DNA from: Thiomicrorhabdus sp033238645
GTDB lineage: Bacteria; Pseudomonadota; Gammaproteobacteria; Thiomicrospirales; Thiomicrospiraceae
Direction of reading: 5' to 3'
Assembly (NCBI GenBank): GCA_033238645.1
Contig: BQXR01000009.1
Span: 24,232 to 88,231 of the forward strand
DNA length: 64,000 bases
In this document: positions 53,143-61,785 of the stretch, piece after piece
How positions within the stretch are numbered: position 1 is the first letter of the stretch
Layout: the number at the start of each line of letters is the position of its first letter
Position numbers and translations under genes: made by a program
The notes under the pieces: generated by a model
Told to the model about the DNA's origin: nothing
Databases searched by the model: none
The model's input: only the letters and a program-made list of their open reading frames with translations

Positions 53143-53922
53143 TCAAACTGTTAAAGAGAGTGCTTTGGTTATCAGAGAGAGTCCGACTAAAACCGTCACG
53201 ACTTCAAAACTTCTTTTAATCAGCTTATTGCCTTTGACTATCGCAAAGTGAGCACCAAGATAACCGCCAATCAAAGAACCTAAAATCAAAGCGGGTAACC
53301 AGTCCCACTGAATACTGCCTAAAATACCTAAGGTAATCGCCCCCGAAGCATTCCAAAAAATCCCCACCAGAATCAGTGTATAAGCCACTGCACTCTTATA
53401 ATCCAAACCAAACCAGCGTACCAACCAAAGCGTGACAAACAGACCTGTACCAGACGTTAAGGAACCATTTAGAGTACCAATAAAAAATAGTGCAGCCCCC
53501 CCAATAAGCAAGCCACTTAAGTCTCTATTTTTAGCATTATTCTGCTGACCTAATTGTGGTTTAAACCAAGAGTACAGCCCTAATCCTAAGGTTAGAAACC
53601 CCAATAGTCCTTGAGATATTTGATCGTCTATCTGCAAAATAATACTGGCACCGAGCACAACGCCAGGCAAACCCGTTGCTAAAATATAGGCTGAGAAGTG
53701 CAGATTAAAGGTTGAAGATTTCAGATGTCTAGCCGTGGCACCCAACCCTAAAAAAACACTCGCGACCTTATGCGTGGCTAAAGCAGTACCAAAAGGTAGA
53801 CCGAGAAACAGAATCGCTGGCAACTGTAATAGTCCCGCCCCTCCACCTGCGATGGCAGAAAATAGGTTGGCTATCAGGGAGACAATAAAGAGTATGATTT
53901 GATCGAATAGTTCCATAGGCAC
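53143..53922 (-). CDS. TauE/SafE-family membrane transporter
   Basis: 259 residues, about eight membrane helices. AIAGGGAGLLQLPAILFLGL and GTALATHKVASVFLGLGATA are the first conserved repeat; GGAALFFIGTLNGSLTSGTG opens the second half. Such proteins export sulfite or organosulfonates in some bacteria; the substrate cannot be fixed. It is convergent with the OmpA-like gene. Confidence 0.88.
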   Translation of the reverse strand: MPMELFDQIILFIVSLIANLFSAIAGGGAGLLQLPAILFLGLPFGTALATHKVASVFLGLGATARHLKSSTFNLHFSAYILATGLPGVVLGASIILQIDDQISQGLLGFLTLGLGLYSWFKPQLGQQNNAKNRDLSGLLIGGAALFFIGTLNGSLTSGTGLFVTLWLVRWFGLDYKSAVAYTLILVGIFWNASGAITLGILGSIQWDWLPALILGSLIGGYLGAHFAIVKGNKLIKRSFEVVTVLVGLSLITKALSLTV

Positions 53923-54010
53923 ATTGTATTCGACAGGCTTGACGACAAATGGCTTATTTCTTTTAGACTTTCACAAAAGGTAAAGTGGCTGACTTGATAA
54001 GAAAGTGAAA

Positions 54011-54048
54011 TTGAACAGGGGGGGGGCATTTTCTATGCCCCCCTGCTT
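54011..54048. repeat. poly-G motif as inverted pair (hairpin) between TauE and argB genes
   Basis: The AACAGGGGGGGGGCAT arm and ATGCCCCCCTGCTT arm surround a TTTCT loop, a very GC-rich stem in AT-rich DNA. It lies downstream of argB (minus), so it may act as a terminator although few Ts follow. Confidence 0.75.
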
Positions 54049-54094
54049 TAGTACCCTAGAGGATACAAAAGGAGAATTGAGCAAGACTATGGTT

Positions 54095-55009
54095 TTACTT
54101 AGAGGTAATCAACGTCCCAACACCTTCATCCGTAAAAACTTCTAACATCACCGCATGCTCTACACGACCATCAATAATATGTGATGATTGCACTCCTGCT
54201 TGAACGGCATCTAAAGCACATTGGATTTTAGGTAACATGCCTCCATAAATCGTACCATCAGCAACAAGTCCAGCGACACTATCGGTATTTAAACCAGTTA
54301 ACAGAGTACCCTCTTTATCTAGTAGTCCAGCTGTATTGGTTAATAAAATCAACTTTTCCGCATTCAGCGCTTCAGCAATTTTACCCGCTACTAGATCTGC
54401 ATTGATATTGTAAGAGTGACCATCATCACCAACACCGACAGGCGCAATGACAGGGATAAAATCATCCTGAATCAGCATATCTAATACTTTGGTATTAATC
54501 TTAGAAACTTCTCCAACATGACCTAGATCGATAATTTCAGAGACATTTAACTCTGGGCAATTACGCGTCATCTCCATCTTAGTCGCTTGAATCAGATTAC
54601 CATCTTTACCCGTTAAACCGACGGCATTACCATCATACTGGTGAATTAGATTAACAATCTCTTTATTCACTTGACCACCGAGCACCATCTCAACAATATC
54701 CATGGTCTCTGTATCAGTGACACGCATACCCTGAATAAACTCAGACTCTTTACCGACTCTCTCAAGCAGCTGGCCAATTTGTGGGCCGCCACCATGAACT
54801 ACCACAGGGTTCATACCGACTAACTTCATTAAAACGATATCTCGGGCAAAACCTGCTTTAAGCTTCTCATCCGTCATGGCATTTCCACCATACTTCACCA
54901 CAATCGTTTTGCCTGCAAAACGCTGAATATAAGGCAGTGCTTCAGCTAATACTGATGCGACATTTTGAGCTTGTTTTTTATTTAAGTTCATCGTCTTCTG
55001 AGGTCTCAT
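54095..55009 (-). CDS. argB: acetylglutamate kinase
   Basis: 304 residues. IVVKYGGNAMTDEKLKAGFA, PVVVHGGGPQIGQLLERVGK, GMRVTDTETMDIVEMVLGGQ, YNINADLVAGKIAEALNAEK. It phosphorylates N-acetylglutamate in arginine synthesis. ATG at 55009 is used because AGAGA lies 7 bp upstream; conserved sequence begins at the ATG six codons later, so that start is possible too. It lies 3 bp after yajQ on the same strand. Confidence 0.96.
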   Translation of the reverse strand: MRPQKTMNLNKKQAQNVASVLAEALPYIQRFAGKTIVVKYGGNAMTDEKLKAGFARDIVLMKLVGMNPVVVHGGGPQIGQLLERVGKESEFIQGMRVTDTETMDIVEMVLGGQVNKEIVNLIHQYDGNAVGLTGKDGNLIQATKMEMTRNCPELNVSEIIDLGHVGEVSKINTKVLDMLIQDDFIPVIAPVGVGDDGHSYNINADLVAGKIAEALNAEKLILLTNTAGLLDKEGTLLTGLNTDSVAGLVADGTIYGGMLPKIQCALDAVQAGVQSSHIIDGRVEHAVMLEVFTDEGVGTLITSK

Positions 55010-55012
55010 AAA

Positions 55013-55498
55013 TTAGTCTCTAAAGTTATTAAATTGCAATGGCAGCTCTAACTCTTCCATGCTACGTAACATCTGCATTACCTGCTGAAGATCATCTCGC
55101 TTCTTACCTGTTACACGAATGCTATCGCCTTGGCTAGCTGATTGCACTTTGAACTTACCATCTTTAATCGCTTTAATAATTTTTTTGGCCAGCGGGGCAT
55201 CTAACCCCTCTTTCATCTCAACCACTTGCTTAGCCGTTTTTAGCTGAACATCAGGATCTTGCTGCTCCATACACTTGATATCAATACCACGGCGATTGGC
55301 CTTTTGAACCAAGATATCAAACATCTGATTTAACTGAAAATCAGACTGTGTCGTCATTGTCACAGTGGTATCTTTTAGCTCGAAACTTGAATCAGAGCCT
55401 TTAAAGTCATAACGGGTCGTTACCTCTTTATTAGCTTGATCAATAGCATTGGTTAGTTCATGTTTGTCTAATTCTGAAACAATATCAAATGAAGGCAT
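55013..55498 (-). CDS. yajQ: YajQ-family nucleotide-binding protein
   Basis: 161 residues. MPSFDIVSELDKHELTNAID, TRYDFKGSDSSFELKDTTVT and GDSIRVTGKKRDDLQQVMQM are family signatures. AGGAG precedes the ATG by 7 bp. Members bind c-di-GMP or nucleotides/tRNA. c-di-GMP genes occur 12 kb away, so a signalling role is conceivable. Confidence 0.95.
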   Translation of the reverse strand: MPSFDIVSELDKHELTNAIDQANKEVTTRYDFKGSDSSFELKDTTVTMTTQSDFQLNQMFDILVQKANRRGIDIKCMEQQDPDVQLKTAKQVVEMKEGLDAPLAKKIIKAIKDGKFKVQSASQGDSIRVTGKKRDDLQQVMQMLRSMEELELPLQFNNFRD

Positions 55499-55688
55499 GG
55501 TGTACTCCTGCGAGGCTAGCGTCTCAAAATAGGCCGCAAGCGTGATTACTTAGAGGCCTATGGTTTGTGCAAAGGCCTCTAAGTCAAAAAATTTGCACTA
55601 TTTTACCACTTGCTAGCCATTTTGTTTAATACAGCTTGCGACTTATAATGGTTATTTTTTATTCTCCGTCCCTAGAGTACATCTCATT

Positions 55689-56891
55689 ATGACTAACCCC
55701 ACTTTTAAACCCGCTGTTTCAATCGTTGCCGAACAGATTCAACCCTTCCATGTCATGAAAATATTAGGTGAAGCCAAAGCACTTGCAGCTAAAGGCAGAG
55801 AGATTATTCATATGGAGATTGGTGAACCAGACTTTCCATCACTGCCTTGCGTACATGAAGCAGCAATGCAGGCGGCTGAGCAAGGCTTAACGCACTACAC
55901 GCCTAGTATGGGCTTACCTGCACTAAGAACCAAGCTATCAGACTTTTATCACTCCTTCTACAAGGCTAAGGTTGCTACTGATAATATCTTGATTACCCCT
56001 GGCTCCTCTACCGCCCTTCAGCTAGTACTGACTGCGATTATTAATCCAGATGATAAAGTGATGCTTAGTGACCCCACTTATCCCTGTAATCGCCAGTTTG
56101 TGAAGTTACTCTATGGTCAACTGATTGCCGTTCCTGTAACAGAGCAGACTGAGTATCAACTCAACCTAGCCCTGTTAAAATCACACTGGCAAACGGGGAT
56201 TAAAGCCGTAATGGTTGCCAGCCCAGCAAATCCGACAGGTACGGTGATAGAGCAAGATGAGTTAATCAAAATGGCACAATTCTTAGCTGAACAAGGCTCT
56301 TATTTGATTGTTGATGAGATCTACCAAGGGTTGGTTTATGACCGTCCTGCTGAAAGCATTTTGGCACAAGCCGATCTACCTGAGAATATCATTGTCATAA
56401 ACTCCTTTTCTAAGTTTTTTGGCATGACAGGCTGGCGCTTAGGTTGGTGTGTCGCGCCTGACCATCTATTACCAATCTTAGACCGTCTGGCACAAAATCT
56501 ATTTCTAGCCGCGTCCACACCCTCGCAATATGGCGCTTTAAAGGTCTTGGAGCCTGATGCTCTAAAGCAACTAGAAGTACGTCGTCAAATATTTGAAGAT
56601 CGCAGAAACACACTCTATCAAGCGATGCAGGCTGCAGGCTTTAAACTCAAAACGAAACCACAAGGGGCTTTTTATCTCTATTGGGATGTCTCAGAATTGA
56701 CGGATAGTGCAGAACAGTTTTGCGCAGATCTGTTACAGCAGACTGGGGTGGCAGTTACACCTGGACGGGATTTCGGTGATTATAAAGCGCAACAATATGT
56801 CCGCTTAGCTTATACCACCGATAAAGCGGAGCTCATCAAGGCTGTGAATAAAATTGCCAAATTTGTTAAGAGCACCAAAAACACTTCATAA
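55689..56891 (+). CDS. class I PLP-dependent aminotransferase
   Basis: 400 residues. PLP lysine in NSFSKFFGMTGWRLGWCVAP; substrate and fold motifs HMEIGEPDFPSLPCVHEAAM, YTPSMGLPALRTKL, VMVASPANPTGTVIEQDELI and DEIYQGLVYD. The C-terminal Arg for the carboxylate is in YVRLAYTTDKAELIKA. Aspartate- or alanine-type activity is likely; the exact substrate is open. A poly-G-motif hairpin follows the stop. Confidence 0.88.
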   Translation: MTNPTFKPAVSIVAEQIQPFHVMKILGEAKALAAKGREIIHMEIGEPDFPSLPCVHEAAMQAAEQGLTHYTPSMGLPALRTKLSDFYHSFYKAKVATDNILITPGSSTALQLVLTAIINPDDKVMLSDPTYPCNRQFVKLLYGQLIAVPVTEQTEYQLNLALLKSHWQTGIKAVMVASPANPTGTVIEQDELIKMAQFLAEQGSYLIVDEIYQGLVYDRPAESILAQADLPENIIVINSFSKFFGMTGWRLGWCVAPDHLLPILDRLAQNLFLAASTPSQYGALKVLEPDALKQLEVRRQIFEDRRNTLYQAMQAAGFKLKTKPQGAFYLYWDVSELTDSAEQFCADLLQQTGVAVTPGRDFGDYKAQQYVRLAYTTDKAELIKAVNKIAKFVKSTKNTS

Positions 56892-56903
56892 CGCTTAAAA
56901 ATA

Positions 56904-56950
56904 AAAATGAGCAGGGGGGGGGAGGATTACCTTACCCCCCTGCTCATTTT
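56904..56950. repeat. poly-G motif as perfect inverted pair (terminator-like hairpin)
   Basis: AAAATGAGCAGGGGGG and CCCCCCTGCTCATTTT are 16-bp perfect arms separated by about 15 nt, followed by ATTTTT. It lies between the convergent aminotransferase and dut genes and looks like a working bidirectional terminator built from two motif copies. Confidence 0.85.
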
Positions 56951-56992
56951 ATTTTTGAATAAAATCCTGTATTTAATTCACTATTTTAAAGA

Positions 56993-57451
56993 CTATTTAC
57001 TGCCTGTATGACCAAAGCCTCCTTCACCACGCTCAGTCGCTAAACCAAAATCTTCAACTTGCTCAAACATAGGTTGTAGTACGGGTACAATCACCATCTG
57101 CGCAATACGCTCACCGACGTCAATTGTATAAGCAGTATCACCACGGTTCCAACAAGAGACCATCAATGGGCCTTGATAATCGGAATCAATCAGACCGACT
57201 AGGTTACCCAAGACAATACCGTGCTTATGACCTAAACCAGAACGAGGTAATAACATTGCTGCTAAACCTGGATCATCAATATGAATCGCCAACCCTGTTG
57301 GGATCAATACCGTTTGACCTGGTTCGATGGTCATTTCGCTATCAATACAAGCACGTAAATCTAGCCCAGCCGAACCGCGCGTTCCATAATGCGGCATATC
57401 AATCTCTTTACCTAAACGTGGGTCTAGAATTTTGTATTCAACTTTGATCAT
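56993..57451 (-). CDS. dut: dUTP diphosphatase
   Basis: 152 residues. Motifs: GTRGSAGLDLRACID, LLPRSGLGHKHGIVLGNLVG, GLIDSDYQGPLMVSCWNRGD, GERIAQMVIVPV and the C-terminal ATERGEGGFGHTGSK that closes the active site. AAGGAAAGTT precedes the ATG. It hydrolyses dUTP to dUMP. All trimeric dUTPase residues are in place. Confidence 0.97.
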   Translation of the reverse strand: MIKVEYKILDPRLGKEIDMPHYGTRGSAGLDLRACIDSEMTIEPGQTVLIPTGLAIHIDDPGLAAMLLPRSGLGHKHGIVLGNLVGLIDSDYQGPLMVSCWNRGDTAYTIDVGERIAQMVIVPVLQPMFEQVEDFGLATERGEGGFGHTGSK

Positions 57452-57513
57452 AACTTTCCTTAAAACAATTTAATGCGAAATTTTGAATCCATTATAGGGC
57501 AAAGAGACTTCGA

Positions 57514-57702
57514 TTAATAATCAAAGACAACGGCAACAATACGCCCACAGCTGGGGATATCCTTACCCTTCATTCCACTTGGATAAGCTTTAGCATAATA
57601 ATGATAGGGGTATCTTCTTTGCAAGATTTAGCATCAAGTATGTCTAGTCCTAAGAAGCTATCCATAATCGGCATATTGAGACCCACTAAGAACAGTTGAA
57701 AC
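57514..57702 (-). pseudogene. remnant of a response regulator with HD-GYP output domain
   Basis: In the 355-bp gap between dut and coaBC the minus strand encodes, in one frame, LFLVGLNMPIMDSFLGLDIL and EDTPIIIML, the centre of a receiver domain (L-x-x-x-D-L-N-M-P-x-M-D-G-L). In another frame it encodes KAYPSGMKGKDIPSCGRIVA and VVFDY then stop, like the G-Y-P-x-G-L-K-G-x-x-I-P-x-x-G-R-I-V-A part of HD-GYP phosphodiesterases. The intervening domain parts are deleted, the frame is broken and stops flank it. The Asp of the receiver reads Gly. It is a decayed c-di-GMP phosphodiesterase gene. Confidence 0.75.
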
Positions 57703-57806
57703 TACGTAACCTTGATCGCTTAGTATGATTCAGTTTTTTGGGTATTTAATTCGTAGATAAAACAGCATGCATCGACACAGGATCTATTTACCTTTTACGA
57801 GCGTGA

Positions 57807-59048
57807 CTAAGAAGCCGTTAATGCACTTAATATTTGAAAGCTTAAGACTTTTTTAGATACTTCAGAAAATTCAATCTGCTGTTTATTGGTAATCAAAACG
57901 GCACTATTCCGATCCGCCTCAAACCCCTTGGCACCTTCCCCCACTTCATTGGCAATAATCGCATCTAAGTTTTTAGATTCTAACTTTGATTTGGCGTAGC
58001 TTAGTAAATTATTGGTTTCGGCAGCAAAGCCCACCACAAGTGGCTTATCAGCCTGTGCAGCCACCCAAGCAACAATATCAGGATTTTTTACTAAATTAAG
58101 CGTTAACTGATTCTCTCCCGCCTGCTTTTTAAGTTTCTGTATCGCTTTAGTCTCCACTCTAAAATCGGCCACCGCCGCCGCACTGATAAACAGATCTTGA
58201 GCGGAATAAGATTTTTGTACTGCAGCAAACATCTGCTCTGCTGAACGTACATCAATACGTGTTACTCCAACAGGGGTTTCTAGATGGACAGGCCCTGCAA
58301 TTAGCGTAACCTTAGCACCCAATTTCTGAGCGGCCTCAGCTAAAGCAAAACCCATCTTGCCTGAACTACGATTACCGATAAAACGCACAGGATCAATATC
58401 TTCAAAGGTTGGCCCAGCAGAAACTAATATCGACTTTCCTTGCCAGAAAGCCTTGGCTTTTGCCTTTAGCTCCTCCCCCCCCTGCTCATTTTGTTTGTAC
58501 TGCTTTTGAAAAGCAACAACAGCCTCAAAAATAGTCTGTGGTTCAGGCATTCTACCCGCACCGATCTCACCACAAGCTTGCACACCCTCTTCAGGCGTAA
58601 GTACTTCAAAACCACGCTGTTTAAGTATTTTAATGTTTTCTTGAGTGGCTTCATTCGCCCACATTAAACGATTCATGGCTGGTACAACCATAATCGGTTT
58701 ATCGGTTGCCAAACAGAGCGTTGTTAAGAGATCGTCCGCACGCCCCATGCGCAATTTAGCCAGTGTCTCTGCTGAGGCTGGCGCAATAATAACTTGATCT
58801 GCCCAACGAGCTAACTCAATGTGCCCCATACCTGCTTCTTGGTTTTCATCAAATAGGCTATCACGCACCGGATTACCTGATAATGCTTGAAAAGACAATG
58901 GCTGAATAAAGGCTTTGGCACCCGAGGTCATCACAACTTGAACCTGATCGCTGTCTTTAATAAACAGCCTGACAAGCTCTAAACTCTTATAAGCGGCAAT
59001 ACCGCCCGTAACACCTAATAAAACTTTCATATTTACTTCATAATTCAT
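57807..59048 (-). CDS. coaBC: phosphopantothenoylcysteine decarboxylase / phosphopantothenate-cysteine ligase
   Basis: 413 residues. CoaC half: VLLGVTGGIAAYKSLELVRL, the His in GHIELARWADQVIIAPASAE, and VVPAMNRLMW with PEEGVQACGEIGAGRM. CoaB half: ILVSAGPTFEDIDPVRFIGN, SSGKMGFALAEAAQ, DLFISAAAVADFRVE. It makes 4'-phosphopantetheine for CoA. An ATG six codons after the chosen one is an alternative start. The linker between the domains contains NEQGGEELKA, encoded by the dispersed motif. Confidence 0.95.
   Translation of the reverse strand: MNYEVNMKVLLGVTGGIAAYKSLELVRLFIKDSDQVQVVMTSGAKAFIQPLSFQALSGNPVRDSLFDENQEAGMGHIELARWADQVIIAPASAETLAKLRMGRADDLLTTLCLATDKPIMVVPAMNRLMWANEATQENIKILKQRGFEVLTPEEGVQACGEIGAGRMPEPQTIFEAVVAFQKQYKQNEQGGEELKAKAKAFWQGKSILVSAGPTFEDIDPVRFIGNRSSGKMGFALAEAAQKLGAKVTLIAGPVHLETPVGVTRIDVRSAEQMFAAVQKSYSAQDLFISAAAVADFRVETKAIQKLKKQAGENQLTLNLVKNPDIVAWVAAQADKPLVVGFAAETNNLLSYAKSKLESKNLDAIIANEVGEGAKGFEADRNSAVLITNKQQIEFSEVSKKVLSFQILSALTAS
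58475..58492 (-). repeat. dispersed poly-G motif in the coaBC interdomain linker
   Basis: The minus strand reads AAAATGAGCAGGGGGGGG, in frame as N-E-Q-G-G in the CoaC-CoaB linker. Confidence 0.75.
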
Positions 59049-59225
59049 TGATAAACTTTCATTATGATACCGAGTTTAAAACATTAATAAATGACTTTAT
59101 GCTTTCTAACATTCAACTATTCAGTTAGGCTGAAGAGCATTAGATCAAATAAAAAAAGTGTGAGCCCTACTAAATATACCTAAAGCTTTGCTGCATCAAT
59201 TAGTGTAGCAAGTCTTAAGTAGTCC

Positions 59226-59451
59226 TTATGCAAAGGTATCGGCAAATAAATTGCCTAGCCAATTAAACATACTTTAATTATTTAATACAAGGTTGCTTAA
59301 AAATAGGCGAAATATAAGTTGAGTTTGGTTCAATAACCGTCACTTGAACACCAAGCACTCCCCAACGCTTAAGGTATTTTGCAACGGTTGCGCCAGCAAA
59401 ACCTAGTCCCAGTCCTTTTAATAAACTTCTACGGGTTGATTGTGTTTTTAT
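59226..59451 (-). pseudogene. fccB: gutted flavocytochrome c sulfide dehydrogenase flavoprotein gene (fccB remnant)
   Basis: From 59451 the minus strand reads KTQSTRRSLLKGLGLGF, a Tat signal (T-R-R-S-L-L-K), fused to AGATVAKYLKRWGVLGVQVT and VIEPNSTYISPIF, which match the FAD-binding start of FccB (G-G-F-G-G-A-T-A-A-K-Y-L-K-R-W, T-L-I-E-x-N-x-x-Y-x-S). It then ends at TAA 59280-59278. Shortly after, MFNWLGNLFADTFA plus stop (59270-59226) resembles the FccB C-terminus (W-Y-x-N-L-x-x-D-x-F). The codon where ATG is expected is ATA, 6 bp after AGGAGG. About 350 codons are missing, so it is inactive. Confidence 0.72.
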
Positions 59452-59461
59452 TTCACCCCTC

Positions 59462-60088
59462 CTAATCATGATCAGAATCATCTTCATCGAGTATTCTATC
59501 CCCTTCATCATGCGCATCATCCTGACCATCATTATCATCGTCACTGTCTTTAACGTTGTGCAGACCATCGCCATCTTTATCTAAAAGATCATAGGCAACC
59601 TCTCTGATTACAACCCCATTTGGCAAAGTCATACTCAGAGTAAGCGGGGAATCCAGAACACTATCGTTATTCGCATCAATAATATTGTTTCGGTCCATCT
59701 CTAAGGGAATATTACCCATGTCAAAGTTTCCGTTGAGACTAACCAGACCACTGGTCACACCGCCCGTATTAATTTGAATCGCGGTAATGACACGGTTATT
59801 CACATCATTCTCATTCGTTGTCATGACTAAACGACAATCAATACCCGTTGGAAGAGAGATACTAAAAGAGTGTTCTGTTATACCGATATCGGTTGAGCTC
59901 ACGTGACGGTACTCACCATTAGAGCAAAATGCTTCAATCAGTGTTCCTGGTACCGTACCCGTAACAACAAAATTACTAGAAGTCGCTGTAGGTGATGTCT
60001 AGATACCATCATTGCCACCGCCGCAGGATGCCAATAGAACGGCAATAGAGATGCCTGATAATATAAAAGGGATTTTTTGCAGCTGCAT
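59462..60088 (-). pseudogene. Ca-binding-repeat lipoprotein gene interrupted by an in-frame amber codon
   Basis: From ATG at 60088 (GAGGAG 6 bp upstream) the minus strand encodes a lipoprotein leader (MQLQKIPFILSGISIAVLLA then SCGGGNDGI). TAG is codon 30 (60001-59999). The same frame then stays open for 178 codons: TSPTATSSNFVVTGTVPGTL and onward to an Asp-rich end (DKDGDGLHNVKDSDDDNDGQ, DDAHDEGDRILDEDDSDHD) like thrombospondin type 3 calcium repeats. Open frame and good codon use argue for a recent nonsense mutation or amber suppression. It lies directly upstream of the fccB remnant. Confidence 0.78.
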
Positions 60089-60365
60089 AACTAACTCCTC
60101 AAGAACCTAAAATTTGTGGGCTTAATAAGTCACCATACTGGCCGCTTTCCCACTCTATTAACTTGAGACTATCATAGGTGTAATAAACGCTTATGTTAAG
60201 ACGACATATGTCTATGTAGGACAAATATCCTATAGGTAATTTATCAGTATTCTCTTTAACGACAACAGCTTATTTAAAATAGACATTATCAATAAAACAT
60301 TCCGAGAGGTAAAAAAGACATTTGTCGAACAAAAACCTGCTTTAGGGTTGAAAATAACGAAGATA

Positions 60366-60767
60366 CTATGCGGTTTGGTCTAAAATAATTAGTGAATCTA
60401 GTTCTCTTGACGCAATCGGTCGTCCTTTTTCATTAACTGCTACCCCTAAAGTTTTAGCAGCGACCATTAAACGATCATCCTCATTATGGTAGATATTTTG
60501 TATGAAAAGATATTTAATCCGAGAGGCCTTCAGCACCTCAACGGTCACGTAAAAATCATCTTGAGAAGTAAGTGGTTTTTTATAGTCTAATTCAGCTCTA
60601 ATCACCATCAAATTAATACCTGCTTCTGCCAGCGCCGTAAAATCAACCCCATTTTTCAGCAAAAACTCATGGCGAGCATGCTCAAAATAATTTTGATAAA
60701 CACTATTATTCACAACTTTCTGTAGGTCACATTCATAATCTCTAACACGCATTTCAAGCTTATACAT
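60366..60767 (-). CDS. hotdog-fold acyl-CoA thioesterase (YbgC/4HBT family)
   Basis: 133 residues. VRDYECDLQKVVNNSVYQNY followed by FEHARHEFL is the 4HBT-type active-site helix, with Asn-Asn at the usual position after V-V. AGINLMVIRAELDYKKPLTS and DFYVTVEVLKASRIKYLFIQ are the typical strands. AAGGAA lies 9 bp before the ATG. It hydrolyses an acyl-CoA thioester; the chain is unknown. Confidence 0.88.
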   Translation of the reverse strand: MYKLEMRVRDYECDLQKVVNNSVYQNYFEHARHEFLLKNGVDFTALAEAGINLMVIRAELDYKKPLTSQDDFYVTVEVLKASRIKYLFIQNIYHNEDDRLMVAAKTLGVAVNEKGRPIASRELDSLIILDQTA

Positions 60768-60847
60768 TAAACAAATTCCTTAACTGATTTAATACGGTGT
60801 ATATTGGGTTAAATTACTTATTAACAAGACCCAGAGGATAAATTGAC

Positions 60848-61528
60848 ATGGCTATAACTGACTGGCATGAAAATGATCGTCCTCGTGAAAAACTATTAAA
60901 GTTTGGTGCACCACAACTCAGTGATGCAGAATTACTGGCTATCTTCCTTCGTGTCGGTGTAAAAGGTAAAAGTGCTGTAGAACTAGCTCAAACATTACTA
61001 GATCATTTTGGCAGCCTGCATGATCTACTTAACACCACAGAAGAGGAGTTCTGTCAGCTAAAAGGGCTAGGCCAAGCAAAGTATGTACAATTTAAAGCAC
61101 TGTTAGAACTTTCGCGACGTTATTTTGAATCAAGCTTAACCAAAGGGGAAGCTTTTAATGATCCAGAAAAAGTCGCTAGATATCTAGCACACAGCCTAGC
61201 CTTTCAAAGCCGTGAACAATTTGTGGTACTCTTGCTTAATCAACAACATCAACTCATTCACAACGAAATACTTTTTACCGGTACACTCAATCAATCAGAA
61301 GTGCATCCTCGCGAAGTTATTAAAACAGCACTAGAACACCACGCCGCAGCAATAATATTCGCACATAATCACCCTTCTGGCGACCCAACACCAAGCCAAT
61401 CGGACATAGACCTAACAGACATGCTTACACAGGCTCTTGCACTGGTAGAAATCCGCGTGCTAGATCATATCATCATTGGCGATAGTGGGCGCTGGCACTC
61501 TCTTGCACAGCATCAACAAATAAATTAA
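60848..61528 (+). CDS. radC: RadC-family JAB/MPN protein
   Basis: 226 residues. N-terminal helix-hairpin-helix part (REKLLKFGAPQLSDAELLAI, QLKGLGQAKYVQFKALLELS). JAMM motif: EVHPREVIKTALEHHAAAII and FAHNHPSGDPTPSQSDIDLT with H-x-H and Asp ligands. It was named for DNA repair, but its true role is unresolved. GAGG precedes the ATG. It is divergent from the thioesterase and upstream of rpmB-rpmG, the common bacterial order. Confidence 0.95.
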   Translation: MAITDWHENDRPREKLLKFGAPQLSDAELLAIFLRVGVKGKSAVELAQTLLDHFGSLHDLLNTTEEEFCQLKGLGQAKYVQFKALLELSRRYFESSLTKGEAFNDPEKVARYLAHSLAFQSREQFVVLLLNQQHQLIHNEILFTGTLNQSEVHPREVIKTALEHHAAAIIFAHNHPSGDPTPSQSDIDLTDMLTQALALVEIRVLDHIIIGDSGRWHSLAQHQQIN

Positions 61529-61587
61529 CGAGCAGCCAGTTATTATTGTGATCATTACCTATAGATAATTAAACAACACCAAGCACT

Positions 61588-61604
61588 CCCCCCCCTGCTC
61601 AAAA
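61588..61604 (-). repeat. dispersed poly-G motif between radC and rpmB
   Basis: The plus strand reads CCCCCCCCTGCTCAAAA, 60 bp after the radC stop. Confidence 0.75.
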
Positions 61605-61785
61605 GTAAAATAAGTGAGATTAAACTTGCAATAGAGGGCGTTTTTGTGGATAATCCCGCTTTCTTGTTTTCCGTGGTGAATTGCCACTACATTAAATATA
61701 GAAATATTCGAATATTTTTAATATCAAAAATAGCTTATCTCTCAAGGAGTTAAGATGTTTTTAAAACTTTATAAGGGATTGTGAA

